A stretch of 64,000 nt of DNA from Amphibalanus amphitrite. Its lineage: Eukaryota > Arthropoda > Thecostraca > Balanomorpha > Balanidae. The notes beneath the pieces are model-generated. The model was not told where the DNA came from. It ran no database searches and saw only the letters and a program-made list of their open reading frames with translations. The stretch spans positions 620,001-684,000 of the forward strand of contig NW_024881588.1 in NCBI RefSeq assembly GCF_019059575.1, given 5' to 3'. Below are positions 33,401 through 46,996 of the stretch, piece by piece (position 1 is the stretch's first letter; each line of letters opens with the position of its first letter). The position numbers and the translations under genes were made by a program.

Positions 33401-36400
33401 TCCTGCAAGTTTCATTTCCCTGTGAAAGCTGCTCTGTCAGTGAGGGCGTTGCGAAGTTGCGACATCTGAAGACCGTGCAGAGGCTGAGGTTCACTTATGA
33501 CGTCATAGGTCAGTGACCTGACATGACCTGAAAATGCGATTGGTGTCAAAAGATCCGGCTTGAATCAAAGGTCAGATATGCCAAGTTTCAGCTTTTTATC
33601 CCAGCGTGTTCGGAGTTATTGCGAAAAAACCCTATGGGAGGAGGCACCCCCCCCCCTCCCCCTCGGCCGGCGAGGGTTAATACACATATAAATGGAGCGA
33701 GAATGTACCTATAGCAATTTTAGCACGCATTTTTTTATGGTCGACTAAATGAGTGCACGTTTATTTGTAAGGCTGCGGCCATTCAAACCTCAACCAAGAA
33801 AGTGAAACTGCGACTGCATGTTCAATCAAATAAGCTCATACAGGGTGGAAAGTAATTACGCGAACATGTATTTTCTTACAATTTTGACCGTCAGTGGAGC
33901 ATTATTATGAGTACGGGCTGTCATGGAACATAATTGGTCGTGTTTGTTGTCGCCTCATCTACCAAAAGTGACCCAACTTTGAACAATGACCTGGAAGGTC
34001 TTAAACACCTCTCGACTTAAAATGGTGCAGACACCATACGCTGCACAAGACCGAAATGGGCAAAGAGCTCAATTTGGAGCTGCCAGGGAAAGCGTTTATG
34101 ATTATTTTCGCTGGATTGGCGGAGAAGGGATTCGTAGTGGTCTCAGCACCAGCATTGCACAATTATACGTTTTTTTTTAACATAATAACACTTGAGAGGA
34201 CTTAAAAAGCAAAGCCGTCCGCGGCAGCAACCCCTCGGCGAATTCTGCCGCCGGGCGGGTGGTCACCATGTCGGCGACAAAACGACGCCAGTCGACCCGA
34301 AAACTGGCAAAATAGCTTACTCTGGCCGGGTACCCGATCTAAGATATCACGATTCGCACATTAATACGCAAAAATTCGAAAATTAAGTCGTACAAACCCT
34401 CGGGATGACCAAAATTCACGAATTAACAGCAGAATTGTTAATTGAAGCTTTTCAAAGACAATCAAAGATGGACAGAGGAGGACAGGCAGCTGGATTTGTG
34501 GTTGGGTGAGACATCTGTGAAACTGTTTCATCCGTCAAACCTGCAGAACAACTGCTCTGAGGGCTGCTGTTGCGTCCTATGTCCCGTCCGTCCCAACCTT
34601 CAAACATCCGGCAAAGGAACACATCAGTGGGTCACGAGCCCCCGGGTGGTGTCAGAATTGCGTGTAGCGCTAAAAAAGGTCACTAAAAATAAAGTATACA
34701 ACCGGTGGAACATCCTCCAAGACGAGTGTCTCTGTCTAATCCACCGTGCAACGAAAGGGGCAAAATGACTGAGCGCACTTTTGTGCCTGACGCAAAGAAA
34801 CTGCTCTTCGTGATTGGTGAAATCCTTACTTTCACGGCCAACAAAACGCAATACTGGTGCTGTGAGAACCTGTTTTTCTTCAGGACATACAAAAGCTGAT
34901 CTGGGAAACGCCTGGGCCTCAATTCGATTAAAAATCTCCAGATGACTCCTCAGGAGACCGTCTAAAAGCTGCAAGGAGCCACCAACACCGATTACCTCAC
35001 TGGACAGCTCCATAAGGTGTGGGCTGAGCTTTGGCCAACAGATCTTCACATGCTGATGTAAATCATGCCGGAACGCCTATGTCAATGCATCGCAACTAGA
35101 TAAGGATAAAGTAAAACATATATTGTTTATGTCACCGCCGTTTTTTTCATTACTAGAAGACGAAAAAGTATGTTCGCGTAATTACTTTCCACCCTGTATG
35201 ACCAAGAAAAAGTGAAAACGCGATTTGTTCGAAACTTGGTCATCGCCATCTCCGTTTCTACAATGCTATTCAAAAGAAGTATAGGTCAACGCAATATCAA
35301 TGTAATCACGACACTTGACGCATCCAGCTAGAAAGCTATGCAGAAATAGCCTGATTTGTGTCTTGTTAAAGGGAATAGTTCACATTCCTAAAATTAGTTT
35401 TTTTTTGCAATGGATTTATGATTTTTTATGCTCGAAAGGATCTGAGAATAAAATAAAATATTTTTATTAAAAGGATTATTTTCTTTATTTTAATATAGGA
35501 AGAACTATATTTTGCATAAAACCATGTTTGACGTGGAAGCTTATTGAGCGTTGGCCAATCATATTGCGTAGTTCAAACCTATACGCAAGCTGCATTGGCT
35601 ATAAGCAGCATGATTGGCTGACGATGACGTAGCTGCTTTCCTCAGCAAGGCACGCATTCCTCTGCAAGGCACTCATGAACGAGAGCTGGAATATATTTGT
35701 CTAGGGTGATCGTTGGACAGTAAAAGCTCCTGATTGGTGCTATACCTAAGCATCAGCTCAAGCTACGAAACTGCTATTCCAGTTCAAAACCCCATGTGAA
35801 AAAATGAACTTTTCCCTTTATCGAATTAGGATTCCAACTTCCAAGACTTTCTTAAAAATTATCTATTGCTTTTTCTTACAATCATTGTAAAACCTTATCA
35901 GCATTTACAAATTACACATGCGTCATAGGTAGGTACCTACTCCCGAAAAAGAAATATTTGAGACGCTCCTCATTGCCGTGTCTGAGGTAAGGACTGAGCG
36001 AAAATGGTAACGTCAATCAGTACCGTCAGGTGACGTCTTCCGAGGCACCTGTGTACCAATTGGAGGGCGGAACAATAAAGGTGTTACACCTGCGCACATG
36101 TGAAAAAAAATGATCGTCTAAGACAGTCATTTAGAGTATGATGACGAATGACGATGCACTTCAGGTTACCAGATAAAAGCGGGTGTCTGTCAAGGTCTAA
36201 GCATTCGAGCCTCGCCGTCTTCGAGACTTGGACATTCGAGATTCCTCCTCTCCACCGATTACCGCTGACGACACCATGAGAATCCTGCTGGTGAGCATTC
36301 TTCTGGCGGTGACGGCCGCCAAGCCGCGGCAGGTGTCTCCTCTGGACCAGTGGGTCACTGAGGCCCCTGGCGGTAAGCCCGAGGGACAGTGGATCACTGG

Positions 36401-39400
36401 CGCTCCCGCTCCGGGACGTAAGCCTGGGTTACAATGGGCCTCTGATGAGCTTGCCTCCGACAGTCGCAAACCAGAGATCCCTGTTGACGACAACTTCGAG
36501 TACCGCAACCCGTCAATCACCGACGACGGCCGTGAGCTGTTCGAATCGGACATGGTGCTGACGGCCGAGCAGCGCGACGGCCGTCAGGCGGCCACCAACC
36601 TCTGGACCAGCCCGGTCAGCTTCGCCATCAGCTCCAGTTCGTCCGCCGACCGGACCGCCATCCTGGCCGGAATCCAGCACTGGCGGGACCACACCTGCAT
36701 CGAGTTCAACGAGGTGGCCGAGGGCTCCAGCGTGCCGCACATCAACGTCATCAAGTCGACCGGCTGCTGGTCCCACGTCGGTCAGATCACCTATTCCGGA
36801 AGTCAGGACCTCAGCATCGGCTCCGGCTGCACCTCTCTGGGCACGGTGGTGCACGAGTTCGGCCACGCCATGGGCCTGTCGCACCAGCAGTCGCGCAACG
36901 ACCGCGACAACTACGTCACAATCCTCTTCGAGAATATCCAGGACGGGAAGGCGTACAACTTCAACAAGAAGTCCACGCCCAACAACTACTCGGTGCCGTA
37001 CGACCTGTCCTCGGTGATGCACTACGGTAGCACTTACTTCACCAAGAACGGCCAGGACACTATCCGTGTCAACAACTTCCTGCAGGGAGGTCTGATCGGC
37101 CGCCGTGGGGGACTGTCGCACCGTGACAAGCAGATCGCCAACGCCATGTACAACTGCGCCGGTAGCTGCTCCAGTCCGCCCACCTGCCAGAACGGCGGCT
37201 TCGTCGGCAAGACCTGCACGTGCGTCTGTCCGCCCAACACCTCCGGCGCCAACTGCGAGACGCTCAACGGCAGCTACTACCCGGGGGTCGACTGCGGGAA
37301 CATCGACATGACACAACCGGGCACCATCACCACACCCAATTACCCCAACAACTTCCCCAAGAACGTCGTCTGCTGGTGGGTCATCAACGCACCGGCCGGC
37401 CAGCAGGTCAAGGTCACCGTCACCGACATGAAGATGTTGTACCGCTCCAACGGTAACTGCTACTGGGACTTCCTCGCTATGCGCTACTCGGGCAACGACT
37501 TCGTCAACGACCAGAAGGCGTGCAACGAAGAGCTGAAGGGTCAGAGTTTCACCTCCACCGGTAACCGCTTCATCATCCAGTTCCATTCGGGTAACTACGG
37601 CTGGTACCGCGGCTTCTCAGCCAACGTCGAGTTCCTCGGCACTCCGGCCACCACGGCCGCCACCACGACCGCCACGACCCCCACGACCAGCGGCCCGACC
37701 GTGCCGGCCCGCAACTGCGCCGGCACGCGCCGGGCGCCACTGCAGCGCGTGTAAAACACATGATCGGCACCTGTAGCCAGAATACGTGTAATCCACACGT
37801 GTTTGGAGCCCACACGTACCGAAAATACATTGTCTAATGCAAATCGATCGTCTTTGATATGTTCAAATGAGGTTGCCGGCTCGGCAGATCAGTGCCTTCC
37901 AAGCAATCTACTTTTTAAAATATTTAACGGAAATGGGAATAGAGGCATCGGGTAACTTCGCAAACTGGATGAACGAGAGCGACAAATAAAACAAGCAGTA
38001 CTAAAACAACCGGCTTATGTATGATCCTAATCGGGCAAAGTTCAACAGAACAATGGAGACTTGCTGACCGATATCATGCATGGATATTACAAGAAGAGAC
38101 AAACATCAACAAAGTAATAAAAGCGCATGGGTACTTGTGTTCCACAGCGTGCACTTTTCCGCGCTCTCGGAGGAGAATCAAAGTTTGCATAGTATCCAAT
38201 GCAAGGAAAGGTTGCATATGCATAATTGCGGTGCCACGGTTACTATGTTGAGCTTAGACGGCTGCTATGAAAGCAAACAGGGCTGGTGTTTTGGATAAGT
38301 TTATCGCATCGGCGGCACCCCAAACAGTCGGCGGTCGGGTGGTTCCGAGAGTTTCCAGAAACGGCACCCAATTCCACAGAAGCCAGACTCTTGCATCATC
38401 TTCACAGACCCCGGCTCAGGCAAAGTTCCAGCGGAGCTCCGAAAAAAAGAAGAGAAACCGTGCCCGTGTCCACGATATTCGCGATATCCATATCGAGAAA
38501 AGCAAATGATGTCATATGCATTGCTAATGACTGATGTGTAGGGTTTAAAGATTTAAAATACTGCCAGTATAGCAGGCCACATGTCAAACCGAAAACAGTA
38601 AGTAGAAGATCAAAGTGCCTTGATCAAAGTCATATCTTTCAGTCAAGTCCAGGTCAAGTCTAGCAATTTCTGAAATCAGTCATGGTCAACAAAAGCAGAT
38701 TAAGTCTTCCGGCCACCACTGTCGTGTAGAATCTGGAAGCTATTCGTAAAGTTTAAGCATTTTCCCCACCGAATATCGAACTTGTGGTCCATTTTGCTAC
38801 CCTTAAAGGGACTATCCCACCTTTAACATGGGGTTTGAGTTGAGATAGCCAAGTTTGCGGCGAGGTTCAGAAACCACTATCTATCTAGGTTGCAAACCCC
38901 GCGGCCTCTTGGTGTTGAAGAAATTCGTTCCCTTCATTTGAAAATGGGCCTTGTACAAGGCCCTAGGGGAGAGCGGGGCCAGTTGAACCACTTTTTATAT
39001 ATTGACATGCACAGCGAGATCTAGTTGTCATATCGAAAAATGCACAATGCCATGAAAAAATATGCTCTTTTGGCTTTATTCTAAGATATGTAAAATTATG
39101 TTTCAAACATATTTTACTGCCAAACGCATGCTTATAAAACAGCTCTACGCCCGTTTCAAATGACCCCGATGCGAGGGTCAATTGAACCAGCCCATGGGGT
39201 CAATTGCACCTATCCTTAACAATGGGATGTTTTCCTCTTTAAGGCCACTTTCGTAAGGAGATATTTTGTCCGGTTTACTTTTCCAAATGCTACATTCAAT
39301 AGGTCGTTGGAAAGCTAAAAGTGCAAAGTTCCTCATAATAGGTGACATAAAGTACATAGACTATGGTAAAATGGGCGGATGAGAAAAATGAGAAATATCT

Positions 39401-42400
39401 CAGGCTATAGTGTGCTTTCAAGCAAAAAGCTGGAGAAAAAGGGGTCAAAAATTAAGCTCTATTAAACTACTATTTCAGTTTAAAGCTCATTTCAAAGGTG
39501 GACTATTTCCTTTAATGTTTACAGCCCCTGAACAATAACCATTGCAAAGGTCACCGGGGTCCATTGAAACGGCCTGTGGCCCTGTTTCAACTGACCCTCA
39601 GAGAAGCGTTTCAATTGACCCCATCCGCTTCCGCCATCTCGCACGCGCCGTAAAGCACATGTCAAACGAGCTGGAGGGACGGCATCATGCTGAATGAAGG
39701 GCCAAATAAGGTGTTATTCCGGAGCCAGGAGTCCTTCTTTCAGCAAACAAAGGTATATGAGATATCACACAATATTCACAAGAACGATTTCTCCCAAACG
39801 CCCCTCAAAAACACAAAAACAAGTGTCAAATCAAAATTACCGTCCGTTTGCCGCCCAAACGCCGTTGACAAAGGAAGTTGTCCAGCGCGGATGCGCAGTG
39901 GTGTGGGCAACGCCATATGTTGCATACTGTTGAAAATAAAGCCATGTTTCATCTGACCCCGTGTTTCAACTGGCCCCGCTCTCCCCTATCTTCAACATGG
40001 AGCGACCGTTAGTGTGACGTCACCTCGTTTAGTCATTCTGATTTAAATGGGTTTGTTCGTTGAAAAATCGCTTAAAACTTGGTCTGAACTTTGTTGTTGT
40101 GCCTACAGAGTAAAAAGAATCAGCTTTACGACAGTAATGTGGCCTGGGGAAGGAGGTAATTTTGGGCTGTGACGTCACATATTTGAAAGTTTGTGTTTGG
40201 AATATGGGAAGCCTAAGATGTTTAATGAAAAATAAATGCCAGAACCGTGTTCCTGGTCATCCAATCTATAAAGTCGGGCACAATTTAACTGGTTTTAACA
40301 ACATTTTAGAAGGTGGGATAGTCCCTTTAAATTTTCTGTGCCATGCACGGAGCTCACGGAGTTGGCACACACAAGTGCACAGAAGTATTCATTCAAGTCA
40401 ACTCATCGCATTTTTCGTACAACTGGGCGTACCAAAGCGACACATAAAACCCATCAGAGAGCTCCATATGCAGAGCATTATTGATTATGCATACCTATTG
40501 CCAAAGCATCGTTGCGCCAACAAAAGCATGGCCTCGTCTGACAAAAACAACTACCTTACATGTACCTATAAGGTCGGGATTTTTTTTTTCGGTAGGACTG
40601 CAAGAAATAAAATATACATGATACAGTATGCATTGTGCTAGGTGCCATTACCGTGCCATTACCTACATACACGTACTCACAGGGATGTCCTGGTCACACG
40701 TCAAAAACAGATCACGACGCTCTGTTCGATCATAGCTCTACTGCACAGTGCACAAACTCATGGTTGAACTTTGAAACCACACATGCTTCACCATAGCATA
40801 TTGTCTGTTGAGCTAGACAACGGGTATCGACATAAATAGACTGTGGCGGGTGCAATGAGGGTGACAATTAAATGCCTTAAATTTTTCACGGATGCTCCAT
40901 CCCATTTGTTCCGTGGGAGAAGGTTGTGTGAACTGACACCGCCGATAAGTCATCATATAAAAAGAATCGCGTGACTCAATCGACAGAACAATGACGGAAG
41001 CCAAAAAGACAGAGCCACCTCACTAGACGGGGACAAAACAATGCCGATAAATCACGTACATACCACCCATGAACACCATGATGTAACCACTGATGGATAG
41101 ATCGCCGTCTACCCGCCTCTAAAACCAGCATTCTTTTACAATGCCAAACAACTTATGACTTCATCTTTTCTCATCCGCACTTTCTCATGGACGCTGTTCT
41201 TGTAATTCGTGACACCATGCACGTGGGAAGGCCATGACAGAGCATCACATCATCACATCATCCTATCCCACCTTCCTTTCAGCTTCTTCGCGTTATGCTC
41301 CCCCGTGCTCTGATGCTATCTTCGTGTGCAGGCTGCAGAGTCTCGCACCGTCACACAATGCCCCCGTCCCGGCTCAGCTCAGGCAACGCTCACCGTCTGC
41401 GTCAGTCGGTGCCCCTAGGTAAGACATAACCTCAGCTCCGAGTGGGAGATAACTATCATCTCCCATCAGACGCCGGTGACGTTGGCTACAGTCTGACTTG
41501 CGAGACGTGCGCATGAGGTGTCGGAAAAAGATGCACCCTAGGAGAAGGAATGATGTAGCAGAGAGGGAAGAGACACGACAGGACAGGAGAGGAAGAAAGA
41601 GTGGGACAGGACAGCGGAGGAAAGGACAGGGCAAGGCAAGCTCGTGGTAGTGCACAGCAAGATAAAGCAAGACGAAGAGGTAAGGTCAGAACGGGTTTAA
41701 CAGGACGGGACAGATCCGATAGCCAGCCGAGATCCATGCTTACCGTTAACACCCGCAGGCCTTGCAGACCGTTTGGCTGTCAGCTGCCCCGCAAGGTAAG
41801 CCAGAGCTGTGAGCGGGCTGCGACGGATCGCTCGCTCATTCCGGTCATGTTTCTAGGATAAGATCGCCGCGTCACGCCGCTAGACGCACGCACGTTTGTG
41901 CCGAGACCGATCCCCGATAGTCTGGTAAGTGTGCGCAAGAGTTGTGTCGACAGTTTTGACAGCGGCAGGAACGTGACGGACTCATTGCTGAAGTGCGCCC
42001 GCGACCAGGGATCGAGCAGGCTGCAGTAGCATAAATTACACCCGCTCACTCTGACTCGCGTAGATTATACCTACAAATGAACAACGGATAGCATCACAGC
42101 GTCAAACGATTGAAGAACACAGAGGAAGCACTTTTAACTTTCGGCTGAGCTAATAAGCTTCCGGACAAAAACACTCGTAAGTAGAAAAAGGTTCCTTAAT
42201 CGAAGCTAATGCAGGTGAGATGGAGATAACTGATTTTGCTTTGAACTTTATAGTGAAACCTGATTAACACATGTTAGAACCGCAACAATGTAAGCTCAGA
42301 CAAAATTAAATATTTTTTATCTTAATAATAATATTGTTTAAGTGGACGGTCCGATAACAAATGGGAGTGCAATACAGTGACATTAATTATGCCTTGTGCC

Positions 42401-45400
42401 TATGTACATATTGCTTACATCACGCTGTCAAGTTGGTGTGACGGGGGTATTGCCTGGTACATGGCTGTGCCCTTTTATAGTTAAATAGATGCACGCCTAC
42501 GCACCAGTATGGGCTCGACCACAGCATAACGGCACTTGGAATTTGACTCACTAAGAAATGTAGGCATGCCATATCCTGAGAGGCTTTATATCGCTAAAAA
42601 TAGACGATACCTCTCGGGAGAGATTTGACCATGTTTTGACCGGCGACGATATAAACCACTCCAATGTCACCAGATTCTCATTTCCCAGGCCATTTCAGGA
42701 ATGTCAACATCATGCACGCCGTGTTACCGTGTACCTACCCACCGAATTTCAGCCAGCTACATACAAAATGAGACGTAGCATATGTGCCTTGTGCCTCTAT
42801 AGAGACACAACTCAAGCTCAATTATCTTAATCGGCATTAATTATGCGATCCAGACATTCAATGACTATCAACAATGATTTTCAAGCTTCCATGACATCCT
42901 TACATTGCGACGCGAAGGGCGATTAAAAATATCTCCAAAGTGTCGAAATCCCATTTACATTCTCTCACAGCGCCGGGAGTCATTTGTCTCAACATAGCAT
43001 TGCTGAACCACGAGAGACCCATCGCCTGCAGCGCGCTAGGCCCAGGACCGATGCAGTGCATGCCACACGACAGACAGTTTAGTCCTGTAGTCTGACGAGC
43101 TGTAAACAAACAGCCCCACGGGGACCACCCATCTAAAGTCTGGCACGTGACAGAGTTTCCCCGCACCCCTTCCCACTATTCAGCCGCTCACGGTCCTTCC
43201 ATGACTCCCACGCTGTGGCCCACCCTTCGGCAGCCTGTCAGCGTTCTCTGACCCACCCCGAGAGCCGTGAAAAACGCACCATACATCGTGACCCGCTGTC
43301 GACCCGCCCGTGCGCCGCCGCCCCTTGACCTCCGGTCGTCTGCGTCCAAGCGGGGACTATGTGGGAGGGCGCTCAGCCGGCCTACTCAAATCATTGGCAG
43401 CCTCGCCCCTGGCGCTGCAATGAGGAAGGGATATATGGAAGTCTGCGGGGGATCCAGCGCCCGCCCCGTGAGGTAGTCGATAGTGCCCCTGCGGCGCTAT
43501 CAGTTGGTTTGTCCAGCCCGTCTCCGAGCCCCGCAGAGACCCACCACCGCTAGGCCTGTCTTCACTCTGTCTGTTGCTGACCAGTCAGCATATTAATGAG
43601 CGTGTAAATTCAGACGTTCATCGCAACTTCATTACTAGTGGCCGTGAGACCTCCCGCGATGACGCCGGGAGGAGCACCATTCGCGGGCGCGGCGCCACGG
43701 GCATGTCGGCACGTGGGTCGGTCCAGGCGCCGGCCGACAGGTCCCTGGCTCGGCTCAGAGCTGTCAGCGCCGGTTCCGCATGAACGACAGTGTTTGCAGA
43801 CCAGCCAGTGTGAGGTGTGGTGTGGCAGCGGTGGCGCACGTGTAGCCACGGCGGTGAACCCGGCGCTCCTGTGCCCGCTCAAATGCCGTGAATTCCGACA
43901 GGCGCCGAGCTCAGATGGGCAGCGCCGGGGTTCGCGGCCAGCCCCCAGATGTATGCAAATGTGGCTGAGCCTGCTGGTGTGATGTCCTGCATGAAAAGCC
44001 AGCCGCAGCTCAGAGCCGAGATGACATCACTTATCTGTGACAGGCCAGTCAAAACAATGTAACGTGAGCCCCCGCACCTGCTACACAGCGAAACCGCTGC
44101 GGACAAGGGGTCGGCATTTTGGCAGAGGATCACAGGGTGGACCCTGACCCACATTGGAGTTAATGGATAACTTTCCGATTTAAACGATCAAGTTAACCAG
44201 TACCGTTTGGCAACTGTTTATACTTCAAGATCATTTTAAAAATAGATTTTATAAACTTCCAGGTACGAAACTCCGGGTATAGCCAAAAGCGTCCATTTAT
44301 ACCTAAACATAACTTATTTTAAGACTTTCGAATAAAGGAAAAATGTTAATGCACATAGTAGTTTGTAAGAAAAATTAGGAGTTCATTATAGTAACAAGGA
44401 ACAGGCGTAAGCAACGAACAATCTGTTAACCGAGCAAAAAAGACTGGTTGTATGTAAATATGCATGTATTTGTATGTATTTACGATCGTGGGCGATCCAC
44501 ATTCCACACATGGCGCATGGCGATTACTGCCTCTATCTAACGGTTTATGAATGACAAAGTCTGGACAAACCAGTATCTCTGCCCGATTGTCATTGACTCC
44601 GATCTAAGAAAAATCGCGGCAAAGTTTTTTGTCGTCATCCCTAGTAAATATTTTCGCGTTACCTTTTTCCCAAAAACTTATTCAAAACTAATTCCAAAAC
44701 CTATTTAAAACATTCAAACGACTCATGATAAAAGTCGATGAGTTTACAAATTCACCTGCCTGATTCACCGACGCACAGTGGCCCTTTTTCAGGATTAGCA
44801 CCCATTAATTCCCACATTACCTGAAAGTGGTGCTAGACATCACCACGTGATCAAGGACGTGTTCCCTGCCAATGCAAAGAGAAGAAAAGAAACGAACTGC
44901 CCAAGGAGATTCGGCCCAACAGCGACAGGCCGCTCGGCCCAAGATTTGGCGCACGTTCGCATGGCTCGCCCGCCGCCGGCCCAGGCCGCTCCGAACGCAA
45001 GTGTGGCGAGCCCGCCAGCCGACCACGCTGCACTGACCGCCAGGACGCCCCAGGGCGTCACGTGACCGCATCTACAGCTGTTGCCAGCCACCGTTAGTCG
45101 GCCCCGGCCAGGCAGCAACTAAGGTCAGCGCGACGCGAACAATACAAACACATAGGCGCTTTTGACGTTAGATCTTAAGCCGACCACGGGACTCATGTGC
45201 GGCTTGGACATCAAACGCGACAAGAAATCGGACAGTTTTTCTTGAGCACAGCGTTATGCCTACATGACATTTCAATAAGCACATCTTATGGCAAAAGTCA
45301 AGCCACATTTAGGCGCACACCAGGTGACACCAGCTTCGAGCCAGGTCAATGAGCTTAGTCGTATCGAACAGGAGCCACAGCCGCTCGTGGACGGAACTGG

Positions 45401-46962
45401 CTCACGTTATCCACCGTAGAAGCAAAATGGCGCAAAATGGCGCGATGCCCTTTGGTGGACATGGTCAGAAGAGATCGGCGATTCGAACGATGTATAATAC
45501 GACATGTTCCAGAGTGTTCTACTTAACATAAAGCTTCATATGTATGCTGCCATCTCCAGTTGATAATTGTCCTGTTATTGAGTCCACAATATTCGGCAAA
45601 AGTGGTCTATTTAAGTTTATACAATGAAAATTGTGGTTTCTAGGGCTTCTACGTAAACTCAGCTTCACAGTCATGCCACTAATTTTTAATATTTTCTCAC
45701 CGAAAGCCTTACAAATTGATGTTCATCTCACCCTACTTTCTAGGGTCCGCCGGTGGTGTCCGCGCGCCTCTCGACAAACTTCGATTTTGCGGTCAGTTTT
45801 ACCAAAGATAATTATTTTATAGGAGGTAAAAAGGGCACCATCGGATAGTTTGGAATGTTTTGCACACGATAAGACTGCTTTTTACTCAAAAGAAGAGAAA
45901 AAATATTTTGAATTTATGCGTGCTAATTCTGAAAAAGGGCCACTGTGCGACGTCCAAACACCTCGCCCTCTATCCATGACCCATCAACGGCTGCAGTGTT
46001 TCGCTCATGTGGGCCGTGCCGAGCAATATTACTTTGTTCGGACGACCGTCGGCCGTCGGCGCCGCCCCGCTGTCGGCGGTCCGTGTCAGGTCAGACAGGT
46101 CACACGGTCAGGTGTGGTCCCAGGCGCGGCGCCGCCCTTACACCGCGGCCAAACATTTACTAACAGAGCGGCGGCGGTCGGGGCGCACGACGCGGTCACA
46201 GCGACCCGTGTCGTAAACACAGACAGGCGGCGGTGGGATCTGGCCACACCTGGGCAACCCACCTGTCTGCCGGCACACCTAGCAACACTGCAGAATCAGA
46301 GAGCTGCCTGACCTCTGCTCGCCCGACCCAGCGGACCGGCCTGGGTGGCGACAGTGAAGAGTAAACGAAAGCTGGTTCTCTCAAATATTCGTAAAGGTCA
46401 AATGCTCCACTACAACCACATGACGGCCCGAGTTTTTTTATCAGACAACTCACAATTACTCCCGGCATAATTCATCGCCCAAACTTCTCATCACCAGTCA
46501 CCACTCTCACTACCCTGCACCCAGTCTGAGTACGCGACAGTCGCCGTCCCGTCCGCATCCCGTCGCGGCAGACCGGGGTGCCGATGACATCAGCCACTTC
46601 AAACGAGCCGACCGCCACGCGACACGACCTGAGAGCCGTGCTGTCAGCGCAGCCAATCTCCGGTGACGAGAGGAGAGACCACGACGCGACTACGGCGCGG
46701 CTACGGCGCGGCTACGGCGGGCACGGCGCCGTAGTGGTACGGTGCAGCCCGTGCTTCGGCGGCGCCTGTGCACGGTCTCCGATATCAAAGGGTGCGTGGC
46801 GCTCTGTAGCGGGGCAGGGAGAGGCTGTCTCCAGCGGCAGTGACGGGAGGGATTCTGCGTTGCTGGGAGGGGGCGAGGGGAAGGAGTCTCGTGAGGAGTG
46901 AGGAGTGAGAGGGAGTGAGAGGGAGAGAGAGGGAGAGAGAGAGGGGGAGAGGGAGAGAGAGC

Positions 46963-46996
<34 letters not shown>

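Noticed and set aside
36228-36275. Upstream Met of the astacin frame
   Set aside because: It would bury the signal peptide 16 residues inside; the Met at 36276 gives a standard secretory start.
36513-37586. 357-codon minus-strand frame opposite the astacin gene
   Set aside because: It mirrors the codon pattern of the real gene (GC-rich third positions) and has no domain or splice logic.
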